From Burkholderia sp. Bp8992 (GTDB lineage Bacteria; Pseudomonadota; Gammaproteobacteria; Burkholderiales; Burkholderiaceae): a stretch of DNA of 64,000 bases. Numbering within the stretch: the stretch's first letter is position 1; each line of letters begins with the position of its first letter. Below are positions 1 to 9,378 of the stretch, one piece after another. A program made the translations under genes and the position numbers. The stretch covers positions 20,489 through 84,488 of the forward strand of contig NZ_QTQI01000033.1 in NCBI RefSeq assembly GCF_003853705.1, in the 5' to 3' direction. The notes below the pieces were generated by a model. The model saw only the letters and a list, made by a program, of their open reading frames with translations, was not told the DNA's origin and ran no database searches.

Positions 1-4
1 GGCA

Positions 5-325
5 TCACTTCTTCGTGTTGTAATCCGGCAATTCGCAGGCCTCGGTGACGACGAGGTTGTTGTCCTTCGCGAAATTCAGCACGAAATCGAAAGCCATCGG
101 TTCGATGTCGCGCAACCGCGAATCGAGGATCACGCATTTCAGGTCGCCGAGCATCGTCGGGCGCACGTACAGCGAATACTTGAGACGCGCATTCGGCCCG
201 CTCGCCCCCGGCCCGAAGCAGGCCATCACACCGGCCAGACGCTCCGACCAGTCGCTCGGGCGAAACTTTTTCCCTTCTTTCGTGATGCCCTGGATGAAGA
301 ATTCGGTCGGAGGGGTTTCAGCCAT
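5..325 (-). CDS. DUF3579 family protein
   Basis: A 106-residue conserved protein of unknown function that I recognise as DUF3579, a family usually found next to argF in Burkholderia and relatives. The sequence runs from MAETPPTEFF to YNTKK and contains a conserved GITKEGKKFRPSDWSERLAG segment and a C-terminal NLVVTEACELPDY segment. It has no signal peptide or membrane segment, so it is probably cytosolic. An upstream in-frame ATG at 385 would add 20 residues (MFAYPGAVAW...) that do not look like the family, so I start at 325. It is transcribed away from argF. Its role is unknown; the neighbourhood says only that the pairing with argF is conserved. Confidence 0.85.
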   Translation of the reverse strand: MAETPPTEFFIQGITKEGKKFRPSDWSERLAGVMACFGPGASGPNARLKYSLYVRPTMLGDLKCVILDSRLRDIEPMAFDFVLNFAKDNNLVVTEACELPDYNTKK

Positions 326-738
326 GTGGTTACCCAAGTGACGGCCCGGCGATGTCCAGGCAACGGCGCCTGGATACGCGAACACAAAGCTGGAACGGAC
401 GGCGGCACAAGCATTCCGGTATCCCGAAAACGGGACGTCGATGCGCGCCGCCGGTAAACTGCACCGGATTTGTGCAGCGCACGGCTTGTGTCCGGCAGAG
501 CGCGAAAAGCCTTGCCTGCCGGGCTGGAGAAAACTTTCGAATTATACCGCAGCGCGCCATCGCGCGTCGTCCCGACGGCCGCCTTCCCGCGCCATCCGCT
601 GCCGGTCGCGATCGTGCCCCGTTTCGTTCGACGGCTCGTCAAAGCACAGAAAATCCTTTATGCTGCTTTGAGTTATCCACACCCGACGGCGGCGCCGTCC
701 GGCCTCGCTGCCGGGTGAAACCCGCCGTATTTCGCTTC
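326..738. other. Intergenic region between divergent DUF3579 gene and argF
   Basis: 413 bases without a convincing gene. It must hold the promoters of both flanking genes. For the minus-strand gene there is a perfect TATAAT at 546-541, but no good -35 at the usual distance. For argF there is a weak pair at 636-664, listed separately. A perfect DnaA-box consensus, TTATCCACA, lies at 673-681, but it is single and probably fortuitous. Confidence 0.5.
636..664 (+). promoter_or_regulatory. Candidate argF promoter
   Basis: TCGTCA at 636-641 and TATGCT at 659-664 are separated by 17 bases and each match four of six sigma-70 consensus positions. They lie about 75 bases before the argF start. I see no arginine-repressor palindrome here. 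The call rests only on spacing and partial consensus match. Confidence 0.35.
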
Positions 739-1668
739 ATGACCGCCAAAACCATTCGTCACTACCTGCAGTTCAAGGATTTCTCGCTGGAAGACTACGA
801 GTACGTGCTCGAACGCACGGGTATCCTGAAGCGCAAGTTCAAGAACTACGAGACCTATCACCCGCTGCACGACCGCACGCTCGCGATGATCTTCGAGAAG
901 AGCTCGACGCGCACGCGCCTGTCGTTCGAGGCCGGGATCTTCCAGCTCGGCGGCCACGCCGTCTTCATGAGCACGCGCGACACGCAGCTCGGCCGCGGCG
1001 AACCCGTCGAGGATTCCGCGCAGGTCATCTCGCGGATGGTCGACATCATCATGATCCGCACGTTCGAGCAGGACGTCATCACACGCTTCGCGGAAAACTC
1101 CCGCGTGCCGGTGATCAACGGCCTGACGAACGATTACCACCCGTGCCAGGTGCTCGCCGACATCTTCACGTACTACGAGCACCGCGGCCCGATCGCCGGC
1201 AAGACCGTCGCCTGGGTCGGCGACGCGAACAACATGCTCTACACGTGGATCGAAGCCGCGCAGATCCTCGGCTTCAAGCTGCGCCTGTCCACGCCGCCCG
1301 GCTATGCACTCGACATGAAGCTCGTGTCGCCCGGCAGCGCGCCGTTCTACGAGGTGTTCGACGATCCGAACGAAGCATGCAGGGGCGCCGATCTCGTCAC
1401 CACCGACGTGTGGACGAGCATGGGCTTCGAAGCCGAGAACGAGGCGCGCAAGCAGGCGTTTGCCGACTGGTGCGTCGACGAGGAAATGATGGGCCACGCG
1501 AACCCGGACGCGCTCTTCATGCACTGCCTGCCCGCGCACCGCGGCGAGGAAGTGACGGCCGGCGTGATCGACGGCCCGCAGAGCGTCGTGTGGGACGAGG
1601 CGGAAAACCGCCTGCACGTGCAGAAGGCGCTGATGGAGTTCCTGCTGCTCGGCCGCCTCAAGCACTGA
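739..1668 (+). CDS. argF: Ornithine carbamoyltransferase
   Basis: Transfers the carbamoyl group of carbamoyl phosphate to ornithine, giving citrulline, in cytosolic arginine biosynthesis. The 309-residue length fits the anabolic enzyme. The carbamoyl-phosphate motif STRTR lies at residues 56-60, the DYHPCQ segment near 132-137, and the ornithine-side motif HCLPAHRGEE from residue 262. The frame stays open 387 bases upstream, but the family begins with MTAKTIRHYLQFKDFS, so I place the start at 739; the ribosome-binding site there is weak. It stands alone and converges on murB, with a shared hairpin terminator between them. Confidence 0.96.
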   Translation: MTAKTIRHYLQFKDFSLEDYEYVLERTGILKRKFKNYETYHPLHDRTLAMIFEKSSTRTRLSFEAGIFQLGGHAVFMSTRDTQLGRGEPVEDSAQVISRMVDIIMIRTFEQDVITRFAENSRVPVINGLTNDYHPCQVLADIFTYYEHRGPIAGKTVAWVGDANNMLYTWIEAAQILGFKLRLSTPPGYALDMKLVSPGSAPFYEVFDDPNEACRGADLVTTDVWTSMGFEAENEARKQAFADWCVDEEMMGHANPDALFMHCLPAHRGEEVTAGVIDGPQSVVWDEAENRLHVQKALMEFLLLGRLKH

Positions 1669-1691
1669 CGCGCCGGAACGCACACGCGTAA

Positions 1692-1722
1692 AAAAAGCGC
1701 CGATCGACGATCGGCGCTTTTT
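1692..1722. terminator. Bidirectional intrinsic terminator between argF and murB
   Basis: AAAAAGCGCCGATCG and its complement CGATCGGCGCTTTTT flank a single central A at 1707. The perfect stem has an A run on one side and a T run on the other, so it can terminate transcription from both strands. argF ends 23 bases to the left and murB ends 34 bases to the right, as expected for a shared terminator of convergent genes. Confidence 0.9.
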
Positions 1723-1756
1723 GCTTGGGCACCTGGAAAGCGGCGCAGGACCGGCG

Positions 1757-2806
1757 CTACAGGCAGACCGGCTCCGCCTCCAGCTCGACGCCGAATTGCG
1801 CACGCACGTCAGCCTGGATCGCCTGCGCCAGCGCCAGCACGTCGGCGCCCGTCGCGCCGCCGCGATTGACGAGCACGAGCGCCTGGCGGTCGTGCACGGC
1901 CGCCGCACCGAGCGCGCGGCCCTTCCAGCCGCAGCGGTCGATCAGCCAGCCGGCCGCCAGCTTCACCTGCCCGTCCGGCTGCGGATACGACACGACCTCG
2001 GGTGCGCGGGCGCGCAGCGCGTCGAACTGCGCGGCGTCGATCACCGGATTCTTGAAGAAACTGCCCGCGTTGCCGAGCACGAGCGGATCGGGCAGCTTCG
2101 CGCGGCGGATCGCGACGACCGCGTCGAACACGTCGCGCGGCGTCGCCGCATCGGCCGCGATGCCCCGTGCGTCGAGCTCGCGCGTGACGTCCGCGTAGCC
2201 GAGCCGCGGCGTCCATTGCTTCGGCAGCCGGAACGTCACCGACACGATCGCGAACCGGCCGCGCCCGTCCCGCTTGAAGAAGCTGTCGCGGTAGCCGAAC
2301 GCGCAGCGCGCGGCGTCGAAGCGCTCGCTGCGCCCCGTCGCCAGCTCGACCGCGACCAGCGAGTCGAAATACGCCTTCATCTCGAGGCCGTACGCGCCGA
2401 TGTTCTGGATCGGCGCGGCGCCGACGGTGCCGGGAATCAGCGCGAGGTTCTCGAGGCCCGGCATCCCGTGCTCGAGCGTCCACGCGACGAACGCGTGCCA
2501 GTTCTCGCCGCCGCCGGCCTCGACGTACCACGCGCCGTCGTCCTCGCGCACGACGCGGCGGCCGGCGATCTCGTCGAGCAGCACGACGCCGTCGAAATCG
2601 CGCGTGAACACGACGTTGCTGCCGCCGCCGAGCACGAGCTGCGGCAGGTTCGCGACGCGCGGATCGCGGTGCAGCGCCTCGAACTGCGACGCCTGCGTGA
2701 TGCGCGCGGCAAAGCGCGCGTTCGCGGCAATGCCGAACGTGTTGTGCGCGGCGAGCGGATGGTCGGGAAGCAGCGACAGGGCGGAATCGTCAGGAGGCAT
2801 CGGCAT
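1757..2806 (-). CDS. murB: UDP-N-acetylenolpyruvoylglucosamine reductase
   Basis: FAD- and NADPH-dependent enzyme that makes UDP-N-acetylmuramate in the second committed step of peptidoglycan synthesis. The 349-residue length and layout match the E. coli-like type I enzyme. The FAD-binding segment LGGGSNVVF is at residues 59-67 and [16 protein letters not shown] at 125-140. [10 protein letters not shown] at 245-254 carries the catalytic serine (Ser249), and the C-terminal VELEAEP carries the conserved glutamate. It is monocistronic, away from the mur-fts cluster, and converges with argF. It is divergent from yajQ with a gap of about 140 bases. Confidence 0.96.
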   Translation of the reverse strand: MPMPPDDSALSLLPDHPLAAHNTFGIAANARFAARITQASQFEALHRDPRVANLPQLVLGGGSNVVFTRDFDGVVLLDEIAGRRVVREDDGAWYVEAGGGENWHAFVAWTLEHGMPGLENLALIPGTVGAAPIQNIGAYGLEMKAYFDSLVAVELATGRSERFDAARCAFGYRDSFFKRDGRGRFAIVSVTFRLPKQWTPRLGYADVTRELDARGIAADAATPRDVFDAVVAIRRAKLPDPLVLGNAGSFFKNPVIDAAQFDALRARAPEVVSYPQPDGQVKLAAGWLIDRCGWKGRALGAAAVHDRQALVLVNRGGATGADVLALAQAIQADVRAQFGVELEAEPVCL

Positions 2807-2944
2807 TCGCGGTCACGTCGGCCCGGGGCCGGCGGACGGCCGGCCTTGGGCAAACGGAGGGGCATCGGTAAAATGGCAAACAGTCCGCAATTATAGCGAG
2901 TGCCCGCGCGCGAGCCGGGTGCCCGCATCTCAAGGGAGAATGCC

Positions 2945-3430
2945 ATGCCATCGTTCGACGTCGTTTCCGAAGCGAACATGATCGAAGTGAAGAACGCCAT
3001 CGAGCAGTCGAACAAGGAAATTTCGACGCGCTTCGACTTCAAGGGCTCCGACGCGCGCGTCGAGCAGAAGGAACGCGAGCTGACGCTGTTCGCCGACGAC
3101 GATTTCAAGCTCGGCCAGGTCAAGGACGTGCTGATCGGCAAGCTGGCCAAGCGCAATGTCGACGTGCGCTTCCTCGACTACGGCAAGGTCGAGAAGATCG
3201 GCGGCGACAAGGTCAAGCAGATCGTCACCGTGAAGAAGGGCGTGACGGGCGATCTCGCGAAAAAGATCGTGCGCCTCGTGAAGGACAGCAAGATCAAGGT
3301 GCAGGCGAGCATCCAGGGCGATGCGGTGCGCGTATCGGGCACGAAGCGCGACGACCTGCAGAGCACGATCGCGATGCTGCGCAAGGACGTGACGGACACG
3401 CCGCTCGACTTCAACAACTTCCGCGACTGA
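2945..3430 (+). CDS. YajQ family nucleotide-binding protein
   Basis: A 161-residue member of the YajQ family ([22 protein letters not shown]), two ferredoxin-like domains with the conserved FDFKGSDA and LDFNNFRD segments. Homologues bind nucleotides, and cyclic-di-GMP binding has been shown for Xanthomonas and Pseudomonas members that act on transcription of virulence genes. Here only the fold is evident, and the ligand is inferred. The start at 2945 follows the strong ribosome-binding site AAGGGAG seven bases upstream. An in-frame upstream ATG at 2900 would add a non-family leader. It converges with plsY. Confidence 0.93.
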   Translation: MPSFDVVSEANMIEVKNAIEQSNKEISTRFDFKGSDARVEQKERELTLFADDDFKLGQVKDVLIGKLAKRNVDVRFLDYGKVEKIGGDKVKQIVTVKKGVTGDLAKKIVRLVKDSKIKVQASIQGDAVRVSGTKRDDLQSTIAMLRKDVTDTPLDFNNFRD

Positions 3431-3473
3431 TCGCCAGCCGATCCGTCGCGTCATCCCGCCGGGCCCCGCATAC

Positions 3474-3504
3474 GCGGCGCGCCCGGCGCGCGGCCAGGCG
3501 CCGC
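3474..3504. terminator. Possible hairpin terminator between yajQ and plsY
   Basis: GCGGCGC at 3474-3480 pairs with GCGCCGC at 3498-3504, in the 80-base gap between the convergent genes yajQ and plsY. It is followed by a weak T-containing run (GCTTTCTC). The stem is short and the loop is GC-rich with alternative pairings, so the call is tentative. Confidence 0.35.
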
Positions 3505-3510
3505 GCTTTC

Positions 3511-4149
3511 TCAGGCTTTCCCGCCGTCCTGCGCGCTGCTGTCTGCAGCCGCCTTCTTCTTGTCGCCGATCCGGCTTTCCTGCCCCGCAAGCAGCTTCGA
3601 AATGTTGCCGCGGTGACGCCACACGAGCAGCACGCTCATCGCGAGCACGGCCCACGCGACCGGATTGTGGCCCGTGCCGAACAGGAACACGTCGAACACC
3701 GGCGCGAACACGGCCGCCACCAGCGCCGCGAGCGACGAGTAGCGGAAGAAGAACGCGACGATCAGCCAGGTCAGCGCTGTCGCGAGCCCGAGCACCGGGT
3801 GCACGGCGAGCAGCACGCCGGCGGCCGTCGCGACGCCCTTGCCGCCCTGGAAGCGGAAGAACACCGGATACAGGTGGCCGAGGAACACGGCGATCGCGAC
3901 CCACGCGACCGCGACGTCGGGCAGGCCCAGGCGCCGCGCGAGCCAGACGGCAATCCAGCCCTTGAATGCATCGCCGACGAGCGTCAGGATCGCGGCCTTC
4001 TTGTTGCCGCTGCGCAGCACGTTGGTCGCGCCGGGATTCTTCGACCCGTACGAACGCGGGTCGGCCAGGCCCATCGCGGAACTGACGACGACGGCGAACG
4101 ACACCGAACCGATCAGGTAGGCAACGAGGGCGGCGAGCAGGATCTGCAT
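3511..4149 (-). CDS. plsY: Acyl-phosphate:glycerol-3-phosphate acyltransferase
   Basis: Inner-membrane enzyme that acylates glycerol-3-phosphate from acyl phosphate, the first step of phospholipid synthesis in the PlsX-PlsY system. The 212-residue protein opens with a membrane segment ([21 protein letters not shown]). It carries the motifs [20 protein letters not shown] and [15 protein letters not shown], which line the active site. The C-terminal tail is polar and lysine-rich. It begins at 4149 and is monocistronic; the next gene on the same strand (ybaK) ends 116 bases upstream. Confidence 0.95.
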   Translation of the reverse strand: MQILLAALVAYLIGSVSFAVVVSSAMGLADPRSYGSKNPGATNVLRSGNKKAAILTLVGDAFKGWIAVWLARRLGLPDVAVAWVAIAVFLGHLYPVFFRFQGGKGVATAAGVLLAVHPVLGLATALTWLIVAFFFRYSSLAALVAAVFAPVFDVFLFGTGHNPVAWAVLAMSVLLVWRHRGNISKLLAGQESRIGDKKKAAADSSAQDGGKA

Positions 4150-4265
4150 GCGGAGGACTCTTCTTTCAACGTATCGGTGAAGGGACGGCCGTGCGCGGCA
4201 AGCCGGCAGGCCGAAACGGCGCCCATTCTACCGAACGGGCGCGGGGTGCCACGAAGGTGAAACCC

Positions 4266-4757
4266 TCAGTCGACGCTCGCGCACTGCACGGGCTGCGCGC
4301 CGAGCAGCGACACGAGCACCGCCGGCGCGAGGCTGACGAGGTAGCCGCGGCGGCCGCCGTTCAGGTAGATCGTCGGCAATTCGAGGATCGTCGCCTCGAC
4401 GTAGACGGGCATCGTCTTGCGCGTGCCGAACGGCGACGTGCCGCCGACGAGATAGCCCGAATGGCGGTTCGCGACCTCGGGCTTGCACGGCTCGACGCGC
4501 TTCGCGCCGATCTGCCGCGCGAGGTTCTTCGTCGATACGGTGCGATCGCCGTGCATCAGCACGATCAGCGGCTTCGCGTGCTCGTCTTCCATCACGAGCG
4601 TCTTCACGACGCAGTGCTCGTCCGCGCCGAGCTGGCGCGCCGATTCGCCGGTGCCGCCGTGCTCGACGTAGTCGTACGGGTGCTCGCCGAACGTCACGCC
4701 ATGGCGGCGCAACAGCTGGGTCGCGGGGGTTTCGGACACGTGTCTGGATTTGCTCAT
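4266..4757 (-). CDS. ybaK: Cys-tRNA(Pro)/Cys-tRNA(Cys) deacylase
   Basis: A 163-residue trans-editing protein of the YbaK/ProX family that hydrolyses Cys-tRNA(Pro) made by mistake by prolyl-tRNA synthetase. The conserved segments are HCVVKTLVM and HGDRTVSTKNLARQIGAKRVE, with the substrate-site lysine in the former, and VGGTSPFGTRKTMPVYVEATI. It is cytosolic and stands alone on the minus strand before plsY. Confidence 0.93.
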   Translation of the reverse strand: MSKSRHVSETPATQLLRRHGVTFGEHPYDYVEHGGTGESARQLGADEHCVVKTLVMEDEHAKPLIVLMHGDRTVSTKNLARQIGAKRVEPCKPEVANRHSGYLVGGTSPFGTRKTMPVYVEATILELPTIYLNGGRRGYLVSLAPAVLVSLLGAQPVQCASVD

Positions 4758-5020
4758 GGCGGCATTTTAATGGCGAACGACCGGCAGGCGGGCGGCCACG
4801 TGCGCGGGCCGGCGGGTGGGTCGGCGGTATACTCGCGGCCCGTTTTCCGCCGGATGGCCGCCCGGGTCGCCGCCACCACCGCCACGATTCCGCCCGTCAT
4901 CATTGCGGACATCGCGAAGTGCTATTGCCCGATTGGCCGATTGTGGCGTGTGCGCCGTCATGGCACGATCGTTCGCAAACATCGTGAAGCCGCCGCCCGG
5001 CCCCCTTTTCTGGAGACGCC

Positions 5021-6583
5021 ATGCCCTCGCCCATCCATTCTTCCGAGTCGCTCGACGTCGACGCCCTGCTCGCCGCGCTGCCGCGCCGCATCGCCGACGT
5101 GCCCGCGCGCTGGGCCGCGCAGGCGCCCGCGCATCCGGCGCTGATCGAAGATGCGCGCCGCCTGTCGTACGGCGAGCTGGCGCAGGCCGTCGATGCGGCG
5201 GCCGCGCGGCTCGCGAGCCTCGGCGTGCAGGGCGGCGACCGCGTGATGATCGTCGCCGAAAACTGTGTCGCGCAGGTCGTGCTGCTGTTCGCGGTCGCCC
5301 GCGTCGACGCGTGGGCGCTCGTGTCGAACGCGCGGCTGTCGGCCGGCGAACTCGATGCGATCGCCGCGCACGCGCGCCCGAAGCTGGTCGTGTTCACGAT
5401 CGACGCATCGCCCGACGCGCGCGCGCATGCCGCGCGGCTCGGCGCGACGCCCGCCGGCGCGCTGCCGGTCGACATCGGCGCGTGGTCGTATCGCGTCGAC
5501 GCGAACGCGCCCACCGAACCGGTCGCCGCCGACGGCGCTGCGCAATGTGCGGCGCTGATCTACACGACCGGCACGACGGGTGCGCCGAAAGGCGTGATGC
5601 TGTCGCACCGCAACCTGCTGTTCATCGCGGCCACGTCGAGCACGCTGCGCCGCGTGTCGCCCGACGACGTCGTCTACACGGTGCTGCCCGTGTCGCACGT
5701 GTACGGGCTCGCGTCGGTCTGCCTCGGCAGCCTGTACGCGGGCGCGACGCTGCGGCTTGCGCCGCGCTTCTCGCCGGAAGCCGTGCGCATCGCGCTCGCC
5801 GAAGAAGGCGTGACGATCTTCCAGGGCGTGCCCGCGATGCACGCGAAACTGCTCGAGCACCTGCACACGCACGGCCACGCGTGGCACGCGCCGCGCCTGC
5901 GCTTCGCGTATTCGGGCGGCTCGCCGCTCGACGCGAACCTGAAGGCACGCGTCGAGCGCCAGTACGGCGTGCCGCTGCACAACGGCTACGGGATGACCGA
6001 AAGCAGCCCGACGATCACGCAGACGCCGCTCGACGCGCCGCGCGCCGACAGCTCGGTCGGCGTGCCGATTCCGGGTGTCGAGATGCGGATCGTCGCGCCG
6101 GACGGCACCGACGTGCCGCCGGGTGAAGTCGGCGAGATCCGCGTGCGCGGGCCGAACGTGATGCTCGGCTATTACCGCAACGCCGACGCGACGCGTGCGG
6201 CCGTGTCGCCGGACGGCTGGCTGAGTACCGGCGATCTCGCGCGGCAGGAAGCCGACGGCGCGGTGACGATCGCGGGTCGCAGCAAGGAGCTGATCATCCG
6301 CTCGGGCTTCAACGTGTACCCGGTGGAAGTCGAGCAGGTGCTGAACGCGCATCCGGACGTCGTGCAGGCGGCCGTGATCGGCCGCTCGGTCGACGGCAAC
6401 GAGGAAGTGCTCGCGTTCGTCGAGCTGGTGCCGGGCGCGACCGCGGACGAAGCCGCGCTGCACGCGTGGTGCGCGGAGCGGCTCACGCCTTACAAGCGCC
6501 CGGCGCACATCCGCGTGCTCGACGCGCTGCCGGCCGCCTCCACCGGCAAGGTGCTGAAGCACAAGCTGCGCGAGCTGGTCTGA
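5021..6583 (+). CDS. Class I adenylate-forming acyl-CoA ligase
   Basis: A 520-residue AMP-binding ligase of the acyl-CoA synthetase type. It adenylates a carboxylic acid and transfers it to coenzyme A. The phosphate-binding motif [11 protein letters not shown] is at residues 181-191, the aromatic-glycine motif appears as [10 protein letters not shown], and [10 protein letters not shown] and [20 protein letters not shown] follow. The C-terminal TGK near residue 510 carries the catalytic lysine. The substrate cannot be read from sequence; medium- or long-chain fatty acid and aryl acids are all possible. The gene is monocistronic, with 263 gene-free bases before it, and xerD converges on it. Confidence 0.9.
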   Translation: MPSPIHSSESLDVDALLAALPRRIADVPARWAAQAPAHPALIEDARRLSYGELAQAVDAAAARLASLGVQGGDRVMIVAENCVAQVVLLFAVARVDAWALVSNARLSAGELDAIAAHARPKLVVFTIDASPDARAHAARLGATPAGALPVDIGAWSYRVDANAPTEPVAADGAAQCAALIYTTGTTGAPKGVMLSHRNLLFIAATSSTLRRVSPDDVVYTVLPVSHVYGLASVCLGSLYAGATLRLAPRFSPEAVRIALAEEGVTIFQGVPAMHAKLLEHLHTHGHAWHAPRLRFAYSGGSPLDANLKARVERQYGVPLHNGYGMTESSPTITQTPLDAPRADSSVGVPIPGVEMRIVAPDGTDVPPGEVGEIRVRGPNVMLGYYRNADATRAAVSPDGWLSTGDLARQEADGAVTIAGRSKELIIRSGFNVYPVEVEQVLNAHPDVVQAAVIGRSVDGNEEVLAFVELVPGATADEAALHAWCAERLTPYKRPAHIRVLDALPAASTGKVLKHKLRELV

Positions 6584-6656
6584 CGCCGGCGGCGGCTGCG
6601 CGCACATCGAGCGCACACCGGCGCCCGCGCGGTGCCGGATACGCGCGCCCCGCGCA

Positions 6657-7607
6657 CTAACCGCGCGGGTGGTGCTGCGCGTGCAGCGTCTTCAGCCGCT
6701 CGCGCGCGACGTGCGTGTAGATCTGGGTGGTCGAGATGTCGCTGTGGCCGAGCAGCATCTGCACGACGCGCAGGTCGGCGCCGTGGTTCAGCAGGTGTGT
6801 CGCGAACGCATGCCGCAGCGTGTGCGGCGACAGGTGCGCACGCACGTCGGCCTGCTGCGCGTGGCGCTTGATGATGTTCCAGAACTGCTGGCGCGTCATC
6901 CCGTCGCCGCGCGCGGTCACGAACAGCGCGTCGGCCGCGCGCGCGCCGAGCAGTGCGGGCCGCGCCTCGCGCAGGTAGCGCTCGATCCAGCCGTGCGCGA
7001 CTTCGCCGAACGGCACGAGCCGCTCCTTCGAACCCTTGCCCATCACGCGCACGACGCCTTCGTTCAGGCCGACCTCGACCGTCTTCAGCGTCACGAGCTC
7101 GCTCACGCGCAGCCCGCTCGCGTACATCAGCTCGAGCATCGTGCGATCGCGCAGGCCGAGCGGCGTGCCGACGTCGGGTGCGCCGAGCAGCGCCTCGACC
7201 TGCGCCTCCGACAGCGTCGACGGAAACCGCGCCGCCTGTTTCGCGGACGTGATCCGCAGCGTCGGGTCGGCGCTCGCGCGATGCTCGCGCACGGCCCAGC
7301 CGTAATAGCGACGGAACACCGACAGCCGCCGGTTCGACGACGTAGCCTTGCCGTCGCTGCGTGCGGCGATGTAGCCCGTCACCATCGCCTCGTCGGCCAG
7401 ATCGAGCTGCGTATCGTGCGTCTCGGCCAGCCACTGGCAAAACAGCACCAGATCGCGCCGATAGGCATCGAGCGTGTTGCGCGCGAGCCCGTGCTCGAGC
7501 CACAGCGCATCGCAGAAGACGTCGATCGACGCGCGGCTCGCGAGCAGCGCGGGCGAGGCCGCGGCAGCATCGCCGTCGGCTTCGGGAGTCGTCAGTGGTT
7601 CACTCAT
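6657..7607 (-). CDS. xerD: Site-specific tyrosine recombinase XerD
   Basis: Partner of XerC in resolving chromosome dimers at dif; a cytosolic DNA-binding recombinase. The 316-residue protein has a SAM-like core-binding domain (residues 25-110) and a catalytic domain. The active-site residues are visible in [10 protein letters not shown] (Arg), [12 protein letters not shown] (His-x-x-Arg) and [16 protein letters not shown] (His and nucleophile Tyr). I start at MSEPLTTPE (7607), whose ATG forms a TGATG overlap with the stop of ogt, so the two are translationally coupled. XerD rather than XerC is chosen from the motif pattern; the ~20-residue polar N-terminal extension before the core-binding domain is normal in Burkholderia. 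Confidence 0.9.
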   Translation of the reverse strand: MSEPLTTPEADGDAAAASPALLASRASIDVFCDALWLEHGLARNTLDAYRRDLVLFCQWLAETHDTQLDLADEAMVTGYIAARSDGKATSSNRRLSVFRRYYGWAVREHRASADPTLRITSAKQAARFPSTLSEAQVEALLGAPDVGTPLGLRDRTMLELMYASGLRVSELVTLKTVEVGLNEGVVRVMGKGSKERLVPFGEVAHGWIERYLREARPALLGARAADALFVTARGDGMTRQQFWNIIKRHAQQADVRAHLSPHTLRHAFATHLLNHGADLRVVQMLLGHSDISTTQIYTHVARERLKTLHAQHHPRG

Positions 7608-8074
7608 CAGTACGGCACGCCTTCGTGCGCCAGCAGCCAGCGCTTCACTTTCTGGTAATAGCCGTTGTCGTCGTGGTTCGCGAAGCCGCCGAGGCCGCCC
7701 GCCGCGACGACGCGATGGCACGGAATCACGAGCGGGAAATAGTTCGCGCCGCACGCCTGGCCAACCGCGCGCGGTGCGCTGCCGATCCGCTTCGCGACCT
7801 GCCCGTAGGTCAGCACCGTGCCGGGCGGGATATCGCTGATCACGTCCCACACGCGGTGCTGGAATGCACTGCCGACTTCGGCGAGCGGCAGGTCGAAGCG
7901 CGCGGACGCACGCCCGAAATAACGTTCGATCTGCTGGACCGCGCGCTTCGCGAGCGGCGAATCCGGATCGACCGACTTCACCGATTCGGGCAGATAGACG
8001 ATCTCGCGCACCACCGCGGCGTCCGTGCGGATGCCGACCTTGCCGAACGGCGCGTCGATCACTGCGTTGAACAT
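7607..8074 (-). CDS. ogt: Methylated-DNA--protein-cysteine S-methyltransferase
   Basis: Removes O6-alkyl groups from guanine by irreversible transfer to its own cysteine. The 155-residue protein carries the active-site motif IPCHRVVAAGG and the helix-turn-helix segment YGQVAKRIGSAPRAVGQACGANYFPLVI. The start at 8074 (MFNAVIDAPFGK) has GGAGAAGGC just upstream; an in-frame ATG at 8125 would add 17 unrelated residues. It lies between queG and xerD on the same strand and ends in the TGATG overlap with xerD. It is an Ogt/AdaB-type protein without the Ada regulatory domain. Confidence 0.94.
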   Translation of the reverse strand: MFNAVIDAPFGKVGIRTDAAVVREIVYLPESVKSVDPDSPLAKRAVQQIERYFGRASARFDLPLAEVGSAFQHRVWDVISDIPPGTVLTYGQVAKRIGSAPRAVGQACGANYFPLVIPCHRVVAAGGLGGFANHDDNGYYQKVKRWLLAHEGVPY

Positions 8075-8137
8075 TGCCTTCTCCTGACCGATGAATGCGC
8101 GCCCCGTGCCGCGCGCCGACGACACTTTACGCCGCCT

Positions 8138-9361
8138 TCACGCGGCACGCAGCGCCCATTCGACATGCTCGCGCACGACCGGCGACGGATCGTCGGCCCG
8201 CGCACGCAACGCGGCGACGATCGCGTCGCGCGCCGGCGGCGTGAGCCGGTCCGCGTCCGCGCGCAGCGCGTTGCCGAGCCCGACCGCGAGATTGCGCAAC
8301 CAGCTTTCATAACCGATGCGCCGGATCGCGCTGCCCTGCATCCGCGTGTCGAATGTCTCCGCGTCCCACGCGAACAGCTCGACGAGCGTCGCGCGGTCGA
8401 GGCCGTGCCGCACGTCGAAATCGGCGACGGGCGCGGCCTGCGCGAACTTGTTCCACGGGCACACGAGCTGGCAGTCGTCGCAGCCGTACACGCGATTGCC
8501 GATCATCGGCCGCAGCGCTTCGGGGATGCTGCCTTTCAGCTCGATCGTCAGGTACGAGATGCAGCGGCGCGCGTCGACGCGGTACGGCTCGACGATCGCA
8601 CCGGTCGGACACGCATCGATGCAGCGCGTGCAGCTGCCGCAGTGCGCACCCGGCGTCTCGGGCGCGGCATCCGGCGACGTGTGCGCGTCGGTCGGCAGCG
8701 GCAGGTCGACGTAGATCTCGCCGAGGAAGAACAGCGAGCCGGCGTCACGCTGCAGCAGCAGCGTGTGCTTGCCGCGCCAGCCGACGCCGGCCTTCTGCGC
8801 GAGCTCGACCTCGAGCACGGGCGCCGAATCGGTGAACACGCGGTAGCCGAATGCGCCGATCTCATGCTCGATGCGCTCCGCGAGCGTCTGCAGCCGGTTG
8901 CGCAGCACCTTGTGATAATCGCGACCGCGCGCATAGATCGACACGACGGCGGCCTGAGGATCGTCGAGCCGCGCGCGTTCACGGGCACGCCAGTCGTGCG
9001 GCACGAGCGCGCCGGGCTCGCCGCCCGCGAGCGTTTCTGCCGGCAAATAGGCGAGCCGCACGGAAACCACGCGTCGCGTACCGGCCACAAGTTCGGCCGG
9101 GCGCGCGCGTTTCATCCCATGTTTCGCCATATAATCCATTTCGCCGTGGTATCCGGCTTCCAGCCAGGCGGCGAGGCCTGCTTCGGCATCCGAGAGATCG
9201 GTATCGCTGATGCCGATCGCCCCGAAACCCAATTCGCGCCCCCACGCCCTGATGCGAGCGGCGAGCGCAGTCAACGCCGCATCATCGAGCGCGCACGGCG
9301 CCGCGCCTTCGGCATGAGTCGAAGGCCTGTCGGATGCGGCGAGTTCCGGTAATCGGTTCAT
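8138..9361 (-). CDS. queG: Epoxyqueuosine reductase
   Basis: Cobalamin- and 4Fe-4S-dependent enzyme that reduces epoxyqueuosine to queuosine in tRNA wobble position 34, the last step of queuosine synthesis. The 407-residue protein contains two cysteine clusters, CGSCTRCIDACPTGA and GCDDCQLVCPW, that bind two iron-sulfur clusters. RISYLTIE-type and MDYMAKHG segments are also present, and the C-terminus holds HEAT-like repeats (RADDPSPVVREHVEWALR). It starts at 9361, only 17 bases from the start of divergent tsaE. This queG-tsaE head-to-head arrangement with tsaE-amiC is common in betaproteobacteria. Confidence 0.95.
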   Translation of the reverse strand: MNRLPELAASDRPSTHAEGAAPCALDDAALTALAARIRAWGRELGFGAIGISDTDLSDAEAGLAAWLEAGYHGEMDYMAKHGMKRARPAELVAGTRRVVSVRLAYLPAETLAGGEPGALVPHDWRARERARLDDPQAAVVSIYARGRDYHKVLRNRLQTLAERIEHEIGAFGYRVFTDSAPVLEVELAQKAGVGWRGKHTLLLQRDAGSLFFLGEIYVDLPLPTDAHTSPDAAPETPGAHCGSCTRCIDACPTGAIVEPYRVDARRCISYLTIELKGSIPEALRPMIGNRVYGCDDCQLVCPWNKFAQAAPVADFDVRHGLDRATLVELFAWDAETFDTRMQGSAIRRIGYESWLRNLAVGLGNALRADADRLTPPARDAIVAALRARADDPSPVVREHVEWALRAA

Positions 9362-9378
9362 CGCACTATTTTACGAGA

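Noticed and set aside
673-681. Perfect DnaA box TTATCCACA before argF
   Set aside because: Single copy with no AT-rich unwinding region or origin genes; likely chance or a minor DnaA-titration site.
673-1908. A 411-codon minus-strand frame opposite argF
   Set aside because: Shadow of argF; no recognisable domain.
7361-9352. A 663-codon plus-strand frame over xerD, ogt and queG
   Set aside because: Antisense to three clear enzymes, low-complexity Arg-rich product and no ribosome-binding site.
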